Made by a program: the position numbers and the translations under genes. A DNA stretch of 64,000 nt from Vibrio casei (lineage in GTDB: Bacteria > Pseudomonadota > Gammaproteobacteria > Enterobacterales > Vibrionaceae). Positions 1-8,260 of the stretch are shown in pieces (the first letter of the stretch is position 1; each line of letters begins with the position of its first letter). The stretch is taken from NCBI RefSeq assembly GCF_002218025.2, contig NZ_AP018681.1, positions 62,001-126,000 on the forward strand, written 5' to 3'. The notes beneath the pieces were generated by a model, which saw nothing but the letters and a program-made list of their open reading frames with translations, was not told where the DNA came from and did no database searches.

Positions 1-180
1 AAATGCGCCTACGAGTTAGCTCACGACACGGTTTCTGCCGAAGCAAAACAAGTCAGCCAACAAATGGGGTTATTGAACCAAAATAAAACTCGTAAGCGGG
101 CTTATGCCAAAATGCAGATCGCAACTCAGCAGCAGATCGGTATTCATAAACTAAGCACCATTCAACGCGGATCATTATGA
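1..180 (+). CDS. Flagellar export protein FliJ, lateral system (3' end only)
   Basis: Frame 1 is open from the left edge to a TGA at 178-180 and gives the last 59 residues of a charged, Gln/Lys-rich helical protein. FliJ is a small coiled-coil component of the flagellar type III export apparatus that helps the ATPase FliI and escorts chaperones. The assignment rests on composition (many Q, K, A, no hydrophobic stretch) and on position directly before fliK, where fliJ sits in flagellar operons. Its TGA overlaps the ATG of the next gene (ATGA at 177-180), so the two are probably translationally coupled. The N-terminal part lies outside the window, so the family call is an inference. Confidence 0.6.
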   Translation, partial: KCAYELAHDTVSAEAKQVSQQMGLLNQNKTRKRAYAKMQIATQQQIGIHKLSTIQRGSL

Positions 181-1400
181 ACTTGACCTCTTCCCATTCA
201 TCTCGAACAGTCACCTTATCTTCTTTAAATAAGGGAGATAGCGACATTCAACCCAACCGGGTCAACGATTCTGGTGTGTCATCTTCAGATTCAACAACCA
301 ATGCAAAAAAAGCTTTTTCTCACGAAATGGTGCGAGTAGAGCAATCCTCGAAATCCGATTCATTCTCTTCTAGTAAGAAGTTTTCTAATAATGAGCTCGC
401 TAATGATGCGTTTGTGAATGGTGAGCCGCTTGATGCTGCGAAAAAAAGTGAATCATCAGACTCAGGACTTGAGAAGACAAACAAAGATGATGGTTCTGTG
501 GATAGCTTATTAACCGACGTCGAGACCACACCTCAAGAAGCGGTGATGCTAGATTTGAATAGCTTAGAAGCTACTACGTTAGAAGCCACTACGTTAGAAG
601 CGATGCCGGTAGGGGGAACACCGAATCAAGCTGGTGGGTTGAATGCCGATGTAATAGGCCAATCGGATGCTTCTCAAGCTGGCAGCCCATCGGTTCTGCC
701 CTTAGACGGTAAGTCTTCTCAGGCGTTAACTCAGAATCAGACACCTTCACCGGTACGTGATACTTGGATGTTGAAGCAACAAGAAGGGCAAAAGCCTGAA
801 TTGAATGCGTTAGGAGGGAAGGTATCGCTTGCAGGAATGGAATCATCTTCTAATCAGCTGTCTCAATCGATATCGAGTATGAATACCGCTCACTCTCATA
901 ACGTGGTGATGGCGAACCACCTGACACCCGCTTCTCAATCTATGTTTTTCAATGCCAATGTTTATGCCAACCCTATGCTGGCGAAGAAAGATTTTCAGCA
1001 GCAAATTACCTCTTTGGTTTCCGATAAGCTTGAGCTACAAATCAATTCAAAATCTCCCAGTGCCACGATCCGTTTGGATCCACCGGAATTGGGTAAAATT
1101 GAACTCAAAGTAAAACTGGATGGCGATAAAGTCTCGGTGCATTTAACGGCCAATAACCCTCATACACGAGATGCGATTCAAGCCACCGTTGATCGGTTGC
1201 GAGCTGACTTAGCATTAGATATGAATGCCCAAGTGACGGTTTCTTTTTCTCAATCTGGACAACAACGAAACGATAATGACTCGATGAATCAAGGAGAAGA
1301 ACAACGAGGTTCAGTTTTAGCTAATAGTGTAGATGAAACATCAAGCTTAACGTCGAGCGATCATGAGTCAACCAATAATAGGGTTTTAGCTAGGATTTAG
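177..1400 (+). CDS. lafE: Flagellar hook-length control protein FliK, lateral (LafE)
   Basis: A 407-residue protein with a long Ser/Thr/Asn-rich, low-complexity N-terminal two thirds and a conserved C-terminal Flg_hook domain at about residues 280-365. The motif IRLDPPELGKIELKVKLDG is seen near residue 300. FliK is secreted during hook assembly, measures hook length and switches the export gate to late substrates. The start is the ATG overlapping the fliJ stop. Residues around 130-142 contain a short tandem repeat (LEATT). Downstream genes lafF, lafS, lafT and lafU identify the copy as the lateral flagellar one (lafE order in Vibrio and Aeromonas). Confidence 0.85.
   Translation: MNLTSSHSSRTVTLSSLNKGDSDIQPNRVNDSGVSSSDSTTNAKKAFSHEMVRVEQSSKSDSFSSSKKFSNNELANDAFVNGEPLDAAKKSESSDSGLEKTNKDDGSVDSLLTDVETTPQEAVMLDLNSLEATTLEATTLEAMPVGGTPNQAGGLNADVIGQSDASQAGSPSVLPLDGKSSQALTQNQTPSPVRDTWMLKQQEGQKPELNALGGKVSLAGMESSSNQLSQSISSMNTAHSHNVVMANHLTPASQSMFFNANVYANPMLAKKDFQQQITSLVSDKLELQINSKSPSATIRLDPPELGKIELKVKLDGDKVSVHLTANNPHTRDAIQATVDRLRADLALDMNAQVTVSFSQSGQQRNDNDSMNQGEEQRGSVLANSVDETSSLTSSDHESTNNRVLARI
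564..602 (+). repeat. 15-bp tandem repeat inside fliK
   Basis: Two 15-bp units, TTAGAAGCTACTACG at 564-578 and the same with one change at 579-593, are followed by a 9-bp partial unit. They encode LEATT-LEATT-LEA. The repeat is in frame, so copy-number change would alter FliK length by 5 residues per unit without a frameshift. Confidence 0.8.
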
Positions 1401-1402
1401 TG

Positions 1403-1840
1403 ATGATAATAACTAAGAAGAAGTGGGCGATAATAGCGATTGTGTTGTTATTACTGGCTGGTAGCGGCGGTTTTTTGTATGCCCAATATGGTTTGACGCC
1501 AATCAAGGATTTAGTGGCCCCGAGTGAACCAGTGCAAGAAAACAACAGTTTTGAAGTGTTACTGACAGGGACGCTTATTCCGGTGAATGATGGCAAGCGC
1601 CAAAAACTATTGTTGTTAGATTTGTCGATGTATTCCTCACAAGCAAACCAAGTTGCAGTAGAGAAGTCGAAAAACCATATACGTCATGCACTGCTCAATG
1701 CTCTGAGCGTGAAACCAACGGCTTATTTTTATGACCGAAAGTTTGTGAGCAATTTACAAAAAGATGTAGAAGATTTATTGATTGGAACTATGGGGCTTCC
1801 GATTAGTGAAGTTTTGGTCACGAAAGCCATTTATCAATAA
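1403..1840 (+). CDS. lafF: FliL-family flagellar basal body protein (LafF)
   Basis: A protein of about 145 residues with one N-terminal membrane segment (residues 7-27, IIAIVLLLLAGSGGFLYA) and a periplasmic FliL domain ending in a hydrophobic tail typical of the family. FliL rings surround the stator units and modulate torque. The GTG at 1400 overlaps the fliK stop. The ATG at 1403 is preferred because AGGA at 1392-1395 is 7 nt upstream of it. Position after fliK and before lafS matches lafF of Vibrio lateral flagella. Confidence 0.8.
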   Translation: MIITKKKWAIIAIVLLLLAGSGGFLYAQYGLTPIKDLVAPSEPVQENNSFEVLLTGTLIPVNDGKRQKLLLLDLSMYSSQANQVAVEKSKNHIRHALLNALSVKPTAYFYDRKFVSNLQKDVEDLLIGTMGLPISEVLVTKAIYQ

Positions 1841-1878
1841 ATGAGATTTTAAATTTTACTTTAGGATCAGGAGTGAGC

Positions 1879-2268
1879 ATGGGCAGTCAATTGGTAACAG
1901 ATAAGACAGCTTCATTGTGTTTTGACGAATCGAATTTAACCGTAGATTTGAGCTGTGTACCAATGGCTATCTTCGATTTGGAGATCAGTGATGGTAAGCG
2001 AAAACGTTACCTAAATTTGATGTTCACCGTTCAAACTCCAACACATTTAATGCAGCATGTGATCGATAGCCAACCTCGTATTGAAACGGTACTCGCTTGT
2101 CATTTTTATCGTCACCTTAAAAGTTACATCAATTACCCTCCTCATCTTTTTTACATGGAAGAAATTTTGTTTCATGTCAGTCAATCACTGTATGACTTAC
2201 AAATTCAATGGGTCGATCTGAAGTATATCGATATTAATAAAAGTGTATTGATGAAAAATAACCGCTGA
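1879..2268 (+). CDS. Second FliL-like protein without a membrane anchor, unknown role
   Basis: A 129-residue protein with no signal peptide or membrane segment. I do not recognise it with certainty. Its middle (KRYLNLMFTVQTPTHLMQHV followed by an amphipathic helix and SYINYPPHLFYMEEILFHV) has the strand-helix-strand order of the FliL domain: a conserved strand, a long helix with LLNAL/ACHFYRHL-like residues, then a helix. This suggests a diverged tandem FliL copy, but that rests on visual comparison. The ATG at 1879 is chosen over the GTG at 1873 because AGGAG at 1869-1873 sits 5 nt before it. It lies 38 nt after lafF in the same operon. Confidence 0.6.
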   Translation: MGSQLVTDKTASLCFDESNLTVDLSCVPMAIFDLEISDGKRKRYLNLMFTVQTPTHLMQHVIDSQPRIETVLACHFYRHLKSYINYPPHLFYMEEILFHVSQSLYDLQIQWVDLKYIDINKSVLMKNNR

Positions 2269-2354
2269 TGGTGACGCTAAAGTGTGTGCAGATTAATGAA
2301 CAACGGTTGATCATTAATGAATTCGGATCGAAAAGGTGTGGTTATCGATGTTGA
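2268..2354 (+). CDS. Possible 28-codon ORF bridging the FliL-like gene and lafS
   Basis: ATG 2268-2270 overlaps the preceding TGA (TGATG) and the frame runs 28 codons to a TGA at 2352-2354, just inside the lafS start at 2348. It fills the gap between two operon genes exactly, with overlap at both ends, which would couple translation through to lafS. No known peptide is recognised. It could be chance, since the AT content here is moderate and the ORF is very short. Confidence 0.25.
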   Translation: MVTLKCVQINEQRLIINEFGSKRCGYRC

Positions 2355-3052
2355 GTAAAAAAACCTATCAAAAGACAGATCTTAAAAGCGATAAAGAGAA
2401 GCAGTTAATCGAAGCCAAAGCAGTGAATGAGTCACTGAGTATGATCAATGGGCACTTACGTTTTTATGGGAACCTGTTTAATGAATCGGTTCTTGATGAG
2501 CTAAGGCAATGTGCCCTTTTAGCGGTGTTACTTGAGATCCGTAAATTTGATCATGTATTAGGACAAGAATTTAAAAATGCGAGTGCAGTTCGAGTGCGTG
2601 GTGCGATCATTGATGAGATCCGAGGCCGAGATTTTTTAAAGCGTAATGACCGTAAGATGTTGTCCACTTTGAAAAAAGCAGAGAAATATTTGAATAGCCA
2701 ATTATTACGCACGCCAACGGATATTGAATTATCGGAGTATATGGATATTACGTTAGAGCAGCTTCGTGCGTACCAAATGATCGATGTGACATTTGAAGAT
2801 GTTGGCATGTACGAAAGTATTTTGGCGCTTGATGGCGGGGATGAGCAAGTTGAAAAAGCGTATTTAATCAGTCGAGTGAAGGAATCGTTAGAAAGCTTAC
2901 CAGACAATATTAAGAAAGTGATGTATCTGATGTTTGTTGTGGGGCTGAGCGTACCTGAAATTTCTGCAACATTATCAACGACCGATACCATTGTAAAAAG
3001 AATAAAAAGGCAGGGTATTCAAATGTTGAAAAATAACTTAAAGGTAGATTGA
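2348..3052 (+). CDS. lafS: Lateral flagellar sigma-28 factor (FliA family)
   Basis: A 234-residue sigma factor. Region 2 contains VRVRGAIIDEIRGRDFL, the FliA-family form of IRIRGAMLDELR. Region 3 follows with RTPTDIELSEYMDI, and a region 4 helix-turn-helix lies near the C-terminus (VGLSVPEISATLSTTDTIVKR). FliA-type sigma factors direct RNA polymerase to late flagellar promoters such as flagellin and motor genes. Its position immediately before the motor pair is diagnostic for the lateral system, where lafS precedes lafT and lafU. The start is uncertain between ATG 2348 and an in-frame GTG at 2336; neither has an ideal ribosome site. Confidence 0.88.
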   Translation: MLSKKTYQKTDLKSDKEKQLIEAKAVNESLSMINGHLRFYGNLFNESVLDELRQCALLAVLLEIRKFDHVLGQEFKNASAVRVRGAIIDEIRGRDFLKRNDRKMLSTLKKAEKYLNSQLLRTPTDIELSEYMDITLEQLRAYQMIDVTFEDVGMYESILALDGGDEQVEKAYLISRVKESLESLPDNIKKVMYLMFVVGLSVPEISATLSTTDTIVKRIKRQGIQMLKNNLKVD

Positions 3053-3055
3053 ATC

Positions 3056-3928
3056 ATGAAACAGCTCATTGGCTTTACGTTAATTGTGGTGGTCGTTTTT
3101 GGTGGATTTGTTCTTCATGGTGGACGTTTTACTGCCTTATTTAAAATTTCAGAAATTGCTATTATTTTTGGTGCCGCGTTTGGCGGCATGATCATTGCCA
3201 CCAAAAAAAGCACACTGAAATTGATGCTTCAACAAGTGAAAATGTGCTTCAAGAAATCGATTTATAATAAGGATTACTACAATCAGCTTTTAAGTCTCAA
3301 TTTTGAATTATTAAAAGAACATCAAGCCAAAGGCGATAAAGCGTTAGATAAGCACATTGAACAAGCTGAAGAGAGCGAGGTATTCCAAAAATATCCTTTG
3401 ATAATGGGGGATAAATTTACCATGACATTTATTGTCGATTCTTATCGAGTTTTCATTTTATCGAAAGGGAAATTATCGTCTCATGATATTGAATCTGTCT
3501 TGGAAGAAGAGATTGCCTTTTTAGAAGAAGAGTTAGAAAAACCATCTGAACGTATGCATGCAACGGCAGAGTCGGCTCCTGGATTGGGTATTTTAGCCGC
3601 GGTAATGGGGATTATTCTTACCATGCAAGGCCTTGATAATGGCGTGGCTGAAATCGGACGTAACATTGCCAGCGCACTAGTCGGAACCTTTACCGGTGTG
3701 TTTGGATGCTATTGCTTACTGGGGCCATTATCCGGCGCGATGTCAAATATTGCAAAAGACCAAACCATTCCTCTTCAATGTGTGAAATCGATCATCACGG
3801 CCTACTACCAAAAAAATAGCCCACACTTTTGTGTGAATGCCGCGAGAAAGAATATTGAGATTGAAGAAAAACCTACTTTTGTCGAATTAGAAAATTCAAT
3901 CAAAGAATTACACTCTAGTAAGGCTTAG
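3056..3928 (+). CDS. lafT: Lateral flagellar motor stator protein, MotA family (LafT)
   Basis: A 290-residue stator subunit with four membrane segments: two near the N-terminus (about 4-20 and 32-50), then a large cytoplasmic loop, then two around 172-225. The two prolines known to be needed for torque in MotA are visible in ESAPGLGILAAVMGI and in LLGPLSGAM. The cytoplasmic loop holds the charged stretch facing the rotor. With LafU it forms the ion channel; lateral stators of Vibrio use protons, but the coupling ion cannot be read from this sequence. It starts 3 nt after the lafS stop and ends 2 nt before lafU. Confidence 0.92.
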   Translation: MKQLIGFTLIVVVVFGGFVLHGGRFTALFKISEIAIIFGAAFGGMIIATKKSTLKLMLQQVKMCFKKSIYNKDYYNQLLSLNFELLKEHQAKGDKALDKHIEQAEESEVFQKYPLIMGDKFTMTFIVDSYRVFILSKGKLSSHDIESVLEEEIAFLEEELEKPSERMHATAESAPGLGILAAVMGIILTMQGLDNGVAEIGRNIASALVGTFTGVFGCYCLLGPLSGAMSNIAKDQTIPLQCVKSIITAYYQKNSPHFCVNAARKNIEIEEKPTFVELENSIKELHSSKA

Positions 3929-3930
3929 CT

Positions 3931-4866
3931 ATGCAAAGTGAACATGCCATCATCGTCAAAAAGGTAAAACGTAAGAATAAAGGCAATAAAAAAGGTGGGG
4001 CATGGGAAGTGGCCATGGCTGACTTGATGATCTCCATGATGTGTTTCTTTTTGGTCATGTGGATACTTCAAGTGATTAACACAGAAGATAAAGAAAAGTT
4101 CATCAATTTTATGAAAGATGGCAATTTAGAGCTGGTAGAGCATGGTAATGGGCTGGGTAATTCCATTAGCCCAATACATTTGCCACAGGTCGCAACTAGC
4201 CACAGCGAAGATTACAAAGAGTTTGTAATGGAAGACAGTTCGGTCATTGAGGGGGAATTTAATACTCAACAAGAATTAACGGCTTTGGCGAACTTTATCG
4301 ACTCTCAGTTGGATAATCTTGATCCTAACGACAGCATTAGCCTAGAAGTTACACCGCAAGGTTTAAAGTTAGTCATTTCGGATTCGAATAAAGGCAGCAT
4401 GTTTGACCGAGGGGGAAGCCGAATTACGCCTTATTACCAAGACCTACTTATTCATTTGGCACCTCTTATTTATTCGATAAAAAACTCTATGGTCATCACT
4501 GGGCATACCGATTCCGTTAAATTTGTGGGGAGGAAGCAGTCTAATTGGGATCTTTCTTCTCAACGTGCAAATGTGGCGCGAAACACGCTGGTTGAGAGTG
4601 GTTTTCCTATCTCTCATATATTCCAAGTCACAGGAATGGCAGATACCGCCCCATTAAATCCAGATGATACTCGCAGCAGCGTAAATAGGCGTGTCGAACT
4701 TTTTATATTGACTCGAAGCGCCAAAGAAATCATGTCAACAATTTATAAAAATAATCGGCTTGATCAACGTGGTGATTATGTTAAAAATTTTAATGAGTCA
4801 AAGAAAAAAGCCGCCAATGAAGCAGAGAATAATCAATGGCAATCCTCATTTGAAGCTGTTAATTAA
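3931..4866 (+). CDS. lafU: Lateral flagellar motor protein, MotB family (LafU)
   Basis: A 311-residue MotB homologue. A basic cytoplasmic N-terminus precedes one membrane helix (about residues 28-48). In the helix, WEVAMADLMISMMCFFLVMW carries the conserved ion-binding aspartate. The C-terminal OmpA/MotB peptidoglycan-binding domain (about 165-275) shows VITGHTDSVKF and SNWDLSSQRANVAR. It anchors the stator to the cell wall and opens the ion channel with LafT. It is the last gene of the canonical laf order; a transglycosylase follows 22 nt later and may be co-transcribed. Confidence 0.92.
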   Translation: MQSEHAIIVKKVKRKNKGNKKGGAWEVAMADLMISMMCFFLVMWILQVINTEDKEKFINFMKDGNLELVEHGNGLGNSISPIHLPQVATSHSEDYKEFVMEDSSVIEGEFNTQQELTALANFIDSQLDNLDPNDSISLEVTPQGLKLVISDSNKGSMFDRGGSRITPYYQDLLIHLAPLIYSIKNSMVITGHTDSVKFVGRKQSNWDLSSQRANVARNTLVESGFPISHIFQVTGMADTAPLNPDDTRSSVNRRVELFILTRSAKEIMSTIYKNNRLDQRGDYVKNFNESKKKAANEAENNQWQSSFEAVN

Positions 4867-4888
4867 ATCGGTATGATGATGGACTTAT

Positions 4889-5452
4889 ATGCGAAATAAA
4901 GTCACGTTTATATTGATGTTTCTTTTCATTCTTAATCTTTCTGGGATTGGGAAAACATACGCCACAGAAAATAAAGTTTCTATCCCTCCTTTTTTTGTCA
5001 ATATGGCATCGTTATATAATATTCCTGTCGATGTGTTATATGCTTTAGCCATCATGGAAAGTAATACAAAATTGCAGAATGGAGAGTATGCACCTTGGCC
5101 CTATACCATGAATGTTAACTATAAAGGGATGCGCTTTGCCAGCTATGAAGATTTAGTTTATCAATCTCGTTTGCTTATTAAACAAGGTAAAACAAGTTTT
5201 GATGTTGGCTTTTTCCAAGTCAATTGGAAATGGAATGGCCATCGAAGTGAATCAATTGAAGCATTGGCTAACCCTTATGAAAATGCAAGAGTTGCTGCGG
5301 AAATTATGCTTGAAGAGTATGCAAAGGTTGGGAGCTGGGCTAAAGCTGCTGGGCGTTACCATAATCCGGCGAATAGAAATGGGCATGCGGATCGTTATGC
5401 GAGTGATTATGCAAAAATATTGAATGTGATTCGTAAAAACATGCGCTATTAA
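4889..5452 (+). CDS. Secreted lytic transglycosylase, SLT domain
   Basis: A 187-residue protein with a signal peptide (about residues 1-25, cut near KTYA) followed by a small SLT lysozyme-like domain. The catalytic glutamate is the E of LYALAIMESN. The family's second motif appears as SFDVGFFQVNWKWN, and the third as AAGRYHNPA. Such enzymes cleave peptidoglycan to let appendages through the wall. It lies 22 nt after lafU on the same strand, so a role in inserting the lateral flagellum is plausible, by inference from position. The polar system normally relies on the FlgJ muramidase instead. Confidence 0.85.
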   Translation: MRNKVTFILMFLFILNLSGIGKTYATENKVSIPPFFVNMASLYNIPVDVLYALAIMESNTKLQNGEYAPWPYTMNVNYKGMRFASYEDLVYQSRLLIKQGKTSFDVGFFQVNWKWNGHRSESIEALANPYENARVAAEIMLEEYAKVGSWAKAAGRYHNPANRNGHADRYASDYAKILNVIRKNMRY

Positions 5453-5464
5453 ATTAGAGAATAT

Positions 5465-5503
5465 CTAACTAACATATTAATGATGAACAGTTAGCTATTT
5501 TTT
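5465..5503 (+). terminator. Weak candidate terminator after the transglycosylase gene
   Basis: CTAACT at 5465-5470 pairs with AGTTAG at 5489-5494 across an 18-nt loop, followed by CTATTTTTT. The stem is short, so this is only a candidate end for the lateral flagellar operon. Confidence 0.4.
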
Positions 5504-5505
5504 AA

Positions 5506-5868
5506 TTAAAATAAAGTATTTTTCTCAAGTTTATTTTTTGGTTTAATTATCTTTTGAATATCTAAATATATTAATTCACCTGTTTCTGATAGGCATATTA
5601 GTGTAGGAGGTTTCTTAGAAAGCCGAGTATCCCAATTTATACCTTTTTCAGCTAAAATATGGGCTTTCGATGTTCTAATAAAATGTTCAGGGTTCCTACC
5701 AATAATATCGCACAATTTTGCGACATTCTTTGGTGTGAATGCCATGCTATACCGTTCGCAAAGCTGGTTATAAGTTAGCCCATCCATACCTACTGCATCA
5801 ATCATTATCGCCATATTAATGCTTACTTTTTTATTAATACAATAGGTTAATAGCTTTTGTAAAAACAT
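5506..5868 (-). CDS. Unknown 120-residue protein, possible winged-helix fold
   Basis: I do not recognise the family. GGAG lies 8 nt before the ATG, and the frame is clean, so it is probably a real gene. The middle contains DGLTYNQLCERYSMAFTPKN, which reads like the first part of a helix-turn-helix region, followed by a basic segment (IRTSKAHILAEKGINWDTRL) and a short beta-hairpin-like end (LICLSETGELIYL). That pattern could be a small winged-helix DNA-binding protein. It has no signal peptide or membrane segment. It sits tail-to-tail with the lateral flagellar operon and upstream is AT-rich DNA. Confidence 0.65.
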   Translation of the reverse strand: MFLQKLLTYCINKKVSINMAIMIDAVGMDGLTYNQLCERYSMAFTPKNVAKLCDIIGRNPEHFIRTSKAHILAEKGINWDTRLSKKPPTLICLSETGELIYLDIQKIIKPKNKLEKNTLF

Positions 5869-6096
5869 CTATTTATCTCCTAATATTAATATTTACACCT
5901 ATTATTGTAGGAATATTCTGTATTTGACATTAAATTTACATAATTATACATATAAATGTATAAAGGTAATAATGAATAAATATTTTTTATTTAAATACTT
6001 GATGAGATTAAAAAATATAAATAGTATTTATATTAGATGATAGGTTGATCTGAGAGGGGTATCACTAGAAAAAGTATTGGGTATGGATAGAAGAAA

Positions 6097-6126
6097 GCTC
6101 CAATGACTTTACTAAGTCATTGGAGC
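6097..6126 (-). terminator. Intrinsic terminator of the H-NS-like gene
   Basis: A perfect 13-bp stem, GCTCCAATGACTT (6097-6109) and AAGTCATTGGAGC (6114-6126), closes a TACT loop. On the minus strand the stem is followed by TTTCTTCT. It lies 33 nt beyond the stop of the H-NS-like gene. Confidence 0.85.
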
Positions 6127-6158
6127 AAAATTATTGGAGGGAAATGTAACGGGTCAAA

Positions 6159-6578
6159 TTAGATCTTAAACGATTCTAATTTTCCACCTTTATCTAGCTC
6201 GATTTGTATAACCGAAGGCATTCTGCCTTGTCCAGTCCAGGTCTTGCGTTTTCCATTGATAAAATATTCATACTTGGGAACACGTTTTGGTTTCTCTGAA
6301 TCATGAGAGTATTTGACATCTGGTGAATGCATAGCTGCCATTACTTCTTCAAGACCAACGCCTTTATCCAGCAAAATCTTTGCTACTTCTTTCACATTTT
6401 CAGCATGTACTTTTGCTTCAAGCGCTCTTTCTTCTTCTTCTTTAATACGTTCTTCTAGGATATGCCCTAATCGTTCATGCGCTGCTTTTAGTTCATTCAC
6501 AGTCATTTCATGGCGGGCATAGCCTCTTAAACGTCTAGTATCTAAAAGAATGGTTTTAACACTAATTGCTGTTGTCAT
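6159..6578 (-). CDS. H-NS family nucleoid-associated protein (paralogue)
   Basis: A 139-residue H-NS homologue. The N-terminal 80 residues are the oligomerisation coiled coil (RRLRGYARHEMTVNELKAAH and a Glu-rich helix EERIKEEEERALEAK). The C-terminal DNA-binding domain has the hallmark TWTGQGRMPSVI, with Met where most relatives have Thr. H-NS proteins coat AT-rich DNA and silence acquired genes. The ATG at 6578 is chosen because GGAAG lies 7 nt upstream; an in-frame ATG 30 nt earlier has no ribosome site. The glutamate-rich linker differs from what I recall of the housekeeping Vibrio H-NS (VicH), so this is probably a second copy. Confidence 0.9.
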   Translation of the reverse strand: MTTAISVKTILLDTRRLRGYARHEMTVNELKAAHERLGHILEERIKEEEERALEAKVHAENVKEVAKILLDKGVGLEEVMAAMHSPDVKYSHDSEKPKRVPKYEYFINGKRKTWTGQGRMPSVIQIELDKGGKLESFKI

Positions 6579-7134
6579 AATTTTGCTTCCATAATCTATA
6601 TCACACAAAAACTTAAGCCATACGGAGTTTGTTTTTCATATCTAGACTGCTATGGTTAATTGTTACTTTTTTTTAAATCTTTATTGTTAGCAGAATGAAA
6701 AAATATATGGCTAAAAATTAAAAGCCTAGCTACTTTTCATACATGGTGCTTTTATATGAAAGTAGATTGAGCGATTGAAACACTGAGAGATAGACTGCAA
6801 TGACAAGCAAGCTCAATAATATCTGCCATTACTATTGGACGAGATTATATACAAAAACGTGAGGTGAGTCATTATTTGTTCATAAATAGATTGTATTTTG
6901 AATAAAAATGATAATTTCAAGAAGAATGAAAAGCATCATAAAATATAAGTGATTTATGAAAGGATTTCAGAAAAAGTAACCTTTTTATGCACTTTTTAAT
7001 CAATTTTCACTAAAACTCTGTAAATTGCGAAGTTTTAAGTTTATCCAAATTCTCATAAGTAATACTATTAGTGAAACGCATACATCACCCAATAGTAATG
7101 ACATGAGTTATAACACTTGTGTTGACAGGTAATT
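6579..7134. other. AT-rich intergenic region with one imperfect hairpin
   Basis: No gene is recognised in this 556-nt stretch, which is strongly AT-rich and presumably holds the divergent promoters of the H-NS-like gene and the 316-residue gene. CTACTTTTCATA (6730-6741) and TATGAAAGTAG (6755-6765) form an inverted repeat with one bulged base. Nothing else in it can be named. Confidence 0.5.
6730..6765. repeat. Inverted repeat (imperfect hairpin)
   Basis: Arms of 12 and 11 nt with one bulge are separated by 13 nt. On the minus strand the hairpin is followed by CTAGGCTTTTAATTTTT, so it could end a short minus-strand transcript; no gene is seen for it. Confidence 0.5.
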
Positions 7135-8085
7135 ATGAGAAGTAAATCTGAAATTCCAAATAGGTATCGACCTGATGGCTATGATTATTACCCGATAGAT
7201 TCACAGCTAAGTGATGAAAATAAACTTAGTCTACAACTCACATCGTTTAAAGAACAGCATAGCGATTTATATAATGTTGTTCGCTTTATTCATGCTCTAA
7301 TCACGGTATTGAAGCACCATCCTAATGGTGAGGTTGATTTAATCATGAATCCGGAATCGTCCATTGCTGAGATGTTGACTTATAAAACTCAGCAGTGGCA
7401 AGCATTGGAAGAAGTGTTACTGGGTATCAGAAACAACCAAATACATGCTTATGTGAATGTTCGAGTTTTAAGCGATTACGATAAGAGTGGGGACTTCAAT
7501 GTTTGTGTTTATTCATTTGAATTGATTGCTCAAAATGGCCAATATATTTTAAAGCAAAGTGAGCCTGTACCTTTATTTCCTGATAATTGCAGAGTGAAGA
7601 TATTACCGACGAATGTTGGTATTGTTCGTTTATTGGCTAAGTATCGCATGATTTTAAAAGTACAAAGCGAGTCTAATCGCTATGGGCTGACTCAGTATGA
7701 ATACGCTAAATCAGTCACCTATTTAACTCAGTGGTTATCGTCATTTTTGTTTTCTGATAATGGCATTATTCTAGGTTTATCGGACGTTGGTGAAACAAAA
7801 ATAAAGTTACTTTTCTCTAAGACTACTTATCTTGACTTTAATTATGAAGTGAATAAAAGGATTAAAGGTGGTCACCCTTTTCAGTTGTCCATTATCACGA
7901 AACCAATGTCTTTCTCGAATGATTTATTAATATTACCGATTGTGATTGATGGCGATTCAATTCGCGCAATAGACAGGCAGGAGTTTAAGGAAACATTGAA
8001 TGTTAACTTTATCTATGGCGATAAAGTGGATGTTTTTATGGGATTGAAAACACTCTACAACCTTTATATTAGTCAGTCTCATTAA
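7135..8085 (+). CDS. Unknown 316-residue cytoplasmic protein
   Basis: I do not recognise this protein. It lacks a signal peptide and membrane helices and starts at an ATG with AGG about 6 nt upstream. The N-terminal 60 residues are polar and Tyr/Asp-rich (DGYDYYPIDSQLSDE). The remainder alternates beta-like and helical segments with no cysteine cluster or nucleotide-binding motif; the only visible Cys are scattered (NVCVYSF, DNCRVK). A strong terminator follows at 8129, and it stands alone as a one-gene transcription unit. It faces the H-NS-like gene across AT-rich DNA, which fits an H-NS-silenced accessory gene, but that is inference. Confidence 0.7.
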   Translation: MRSKSEIPNRYRPDGYDYYPIDSQLSDENKLSLQLTSFKEQHSDLYNVVRFIHALITVLKHHPNGEVDLIMNPESSIAEMLTYKTQQWQALEEVLLGIRNNQIHAYVNVRVLSDYDKSGDFNVCVYSFELIAQNGQYILKQSEPVPLFPDNCRVKILPTNVGIVRLLAKYRMILKVQSESNRYGLTQYEYAKSVTYLTQWLSSFLFSDNGIILGLSDVGETKIKLLFSKTTYLDFNYEVNKRIKGGHPFQLSIITKPMSFSNDLLILPIVIDGDSIRAIDRQEFKETLNVNFIYGDKVDVFMGLKTLYNLYISQSH

Positions 8086-8128
8086 AGCAAAAAAAGAAAC
8101 ATAAAAACCAAACTTTACGCTTAATATT

Positions 8129-8171
8129 GCCGATGCTTCTACCCTCAATGGATAAGAAACATCGGCTTTTA
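8129..8171 (+). terminator. Intrinsic terminator after the 316-residue gene
   Basis: GCCGATG (8129-8135) pairs with CATCGGC (8160-8166), extended by TTCT/AGAA inside, and is followed by TTTTATTTGCCTTTT on the plus strand. Confidence 0.8.
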
Positions 8172-8260
8172 TTTGCCTTTTAGCTTTGAATATTACAAGG
8201 CTCTTTGCTATCCATTTTTATGGGGAAAGCATATTTACATTAAGGTTTTATGAGCTTTAT

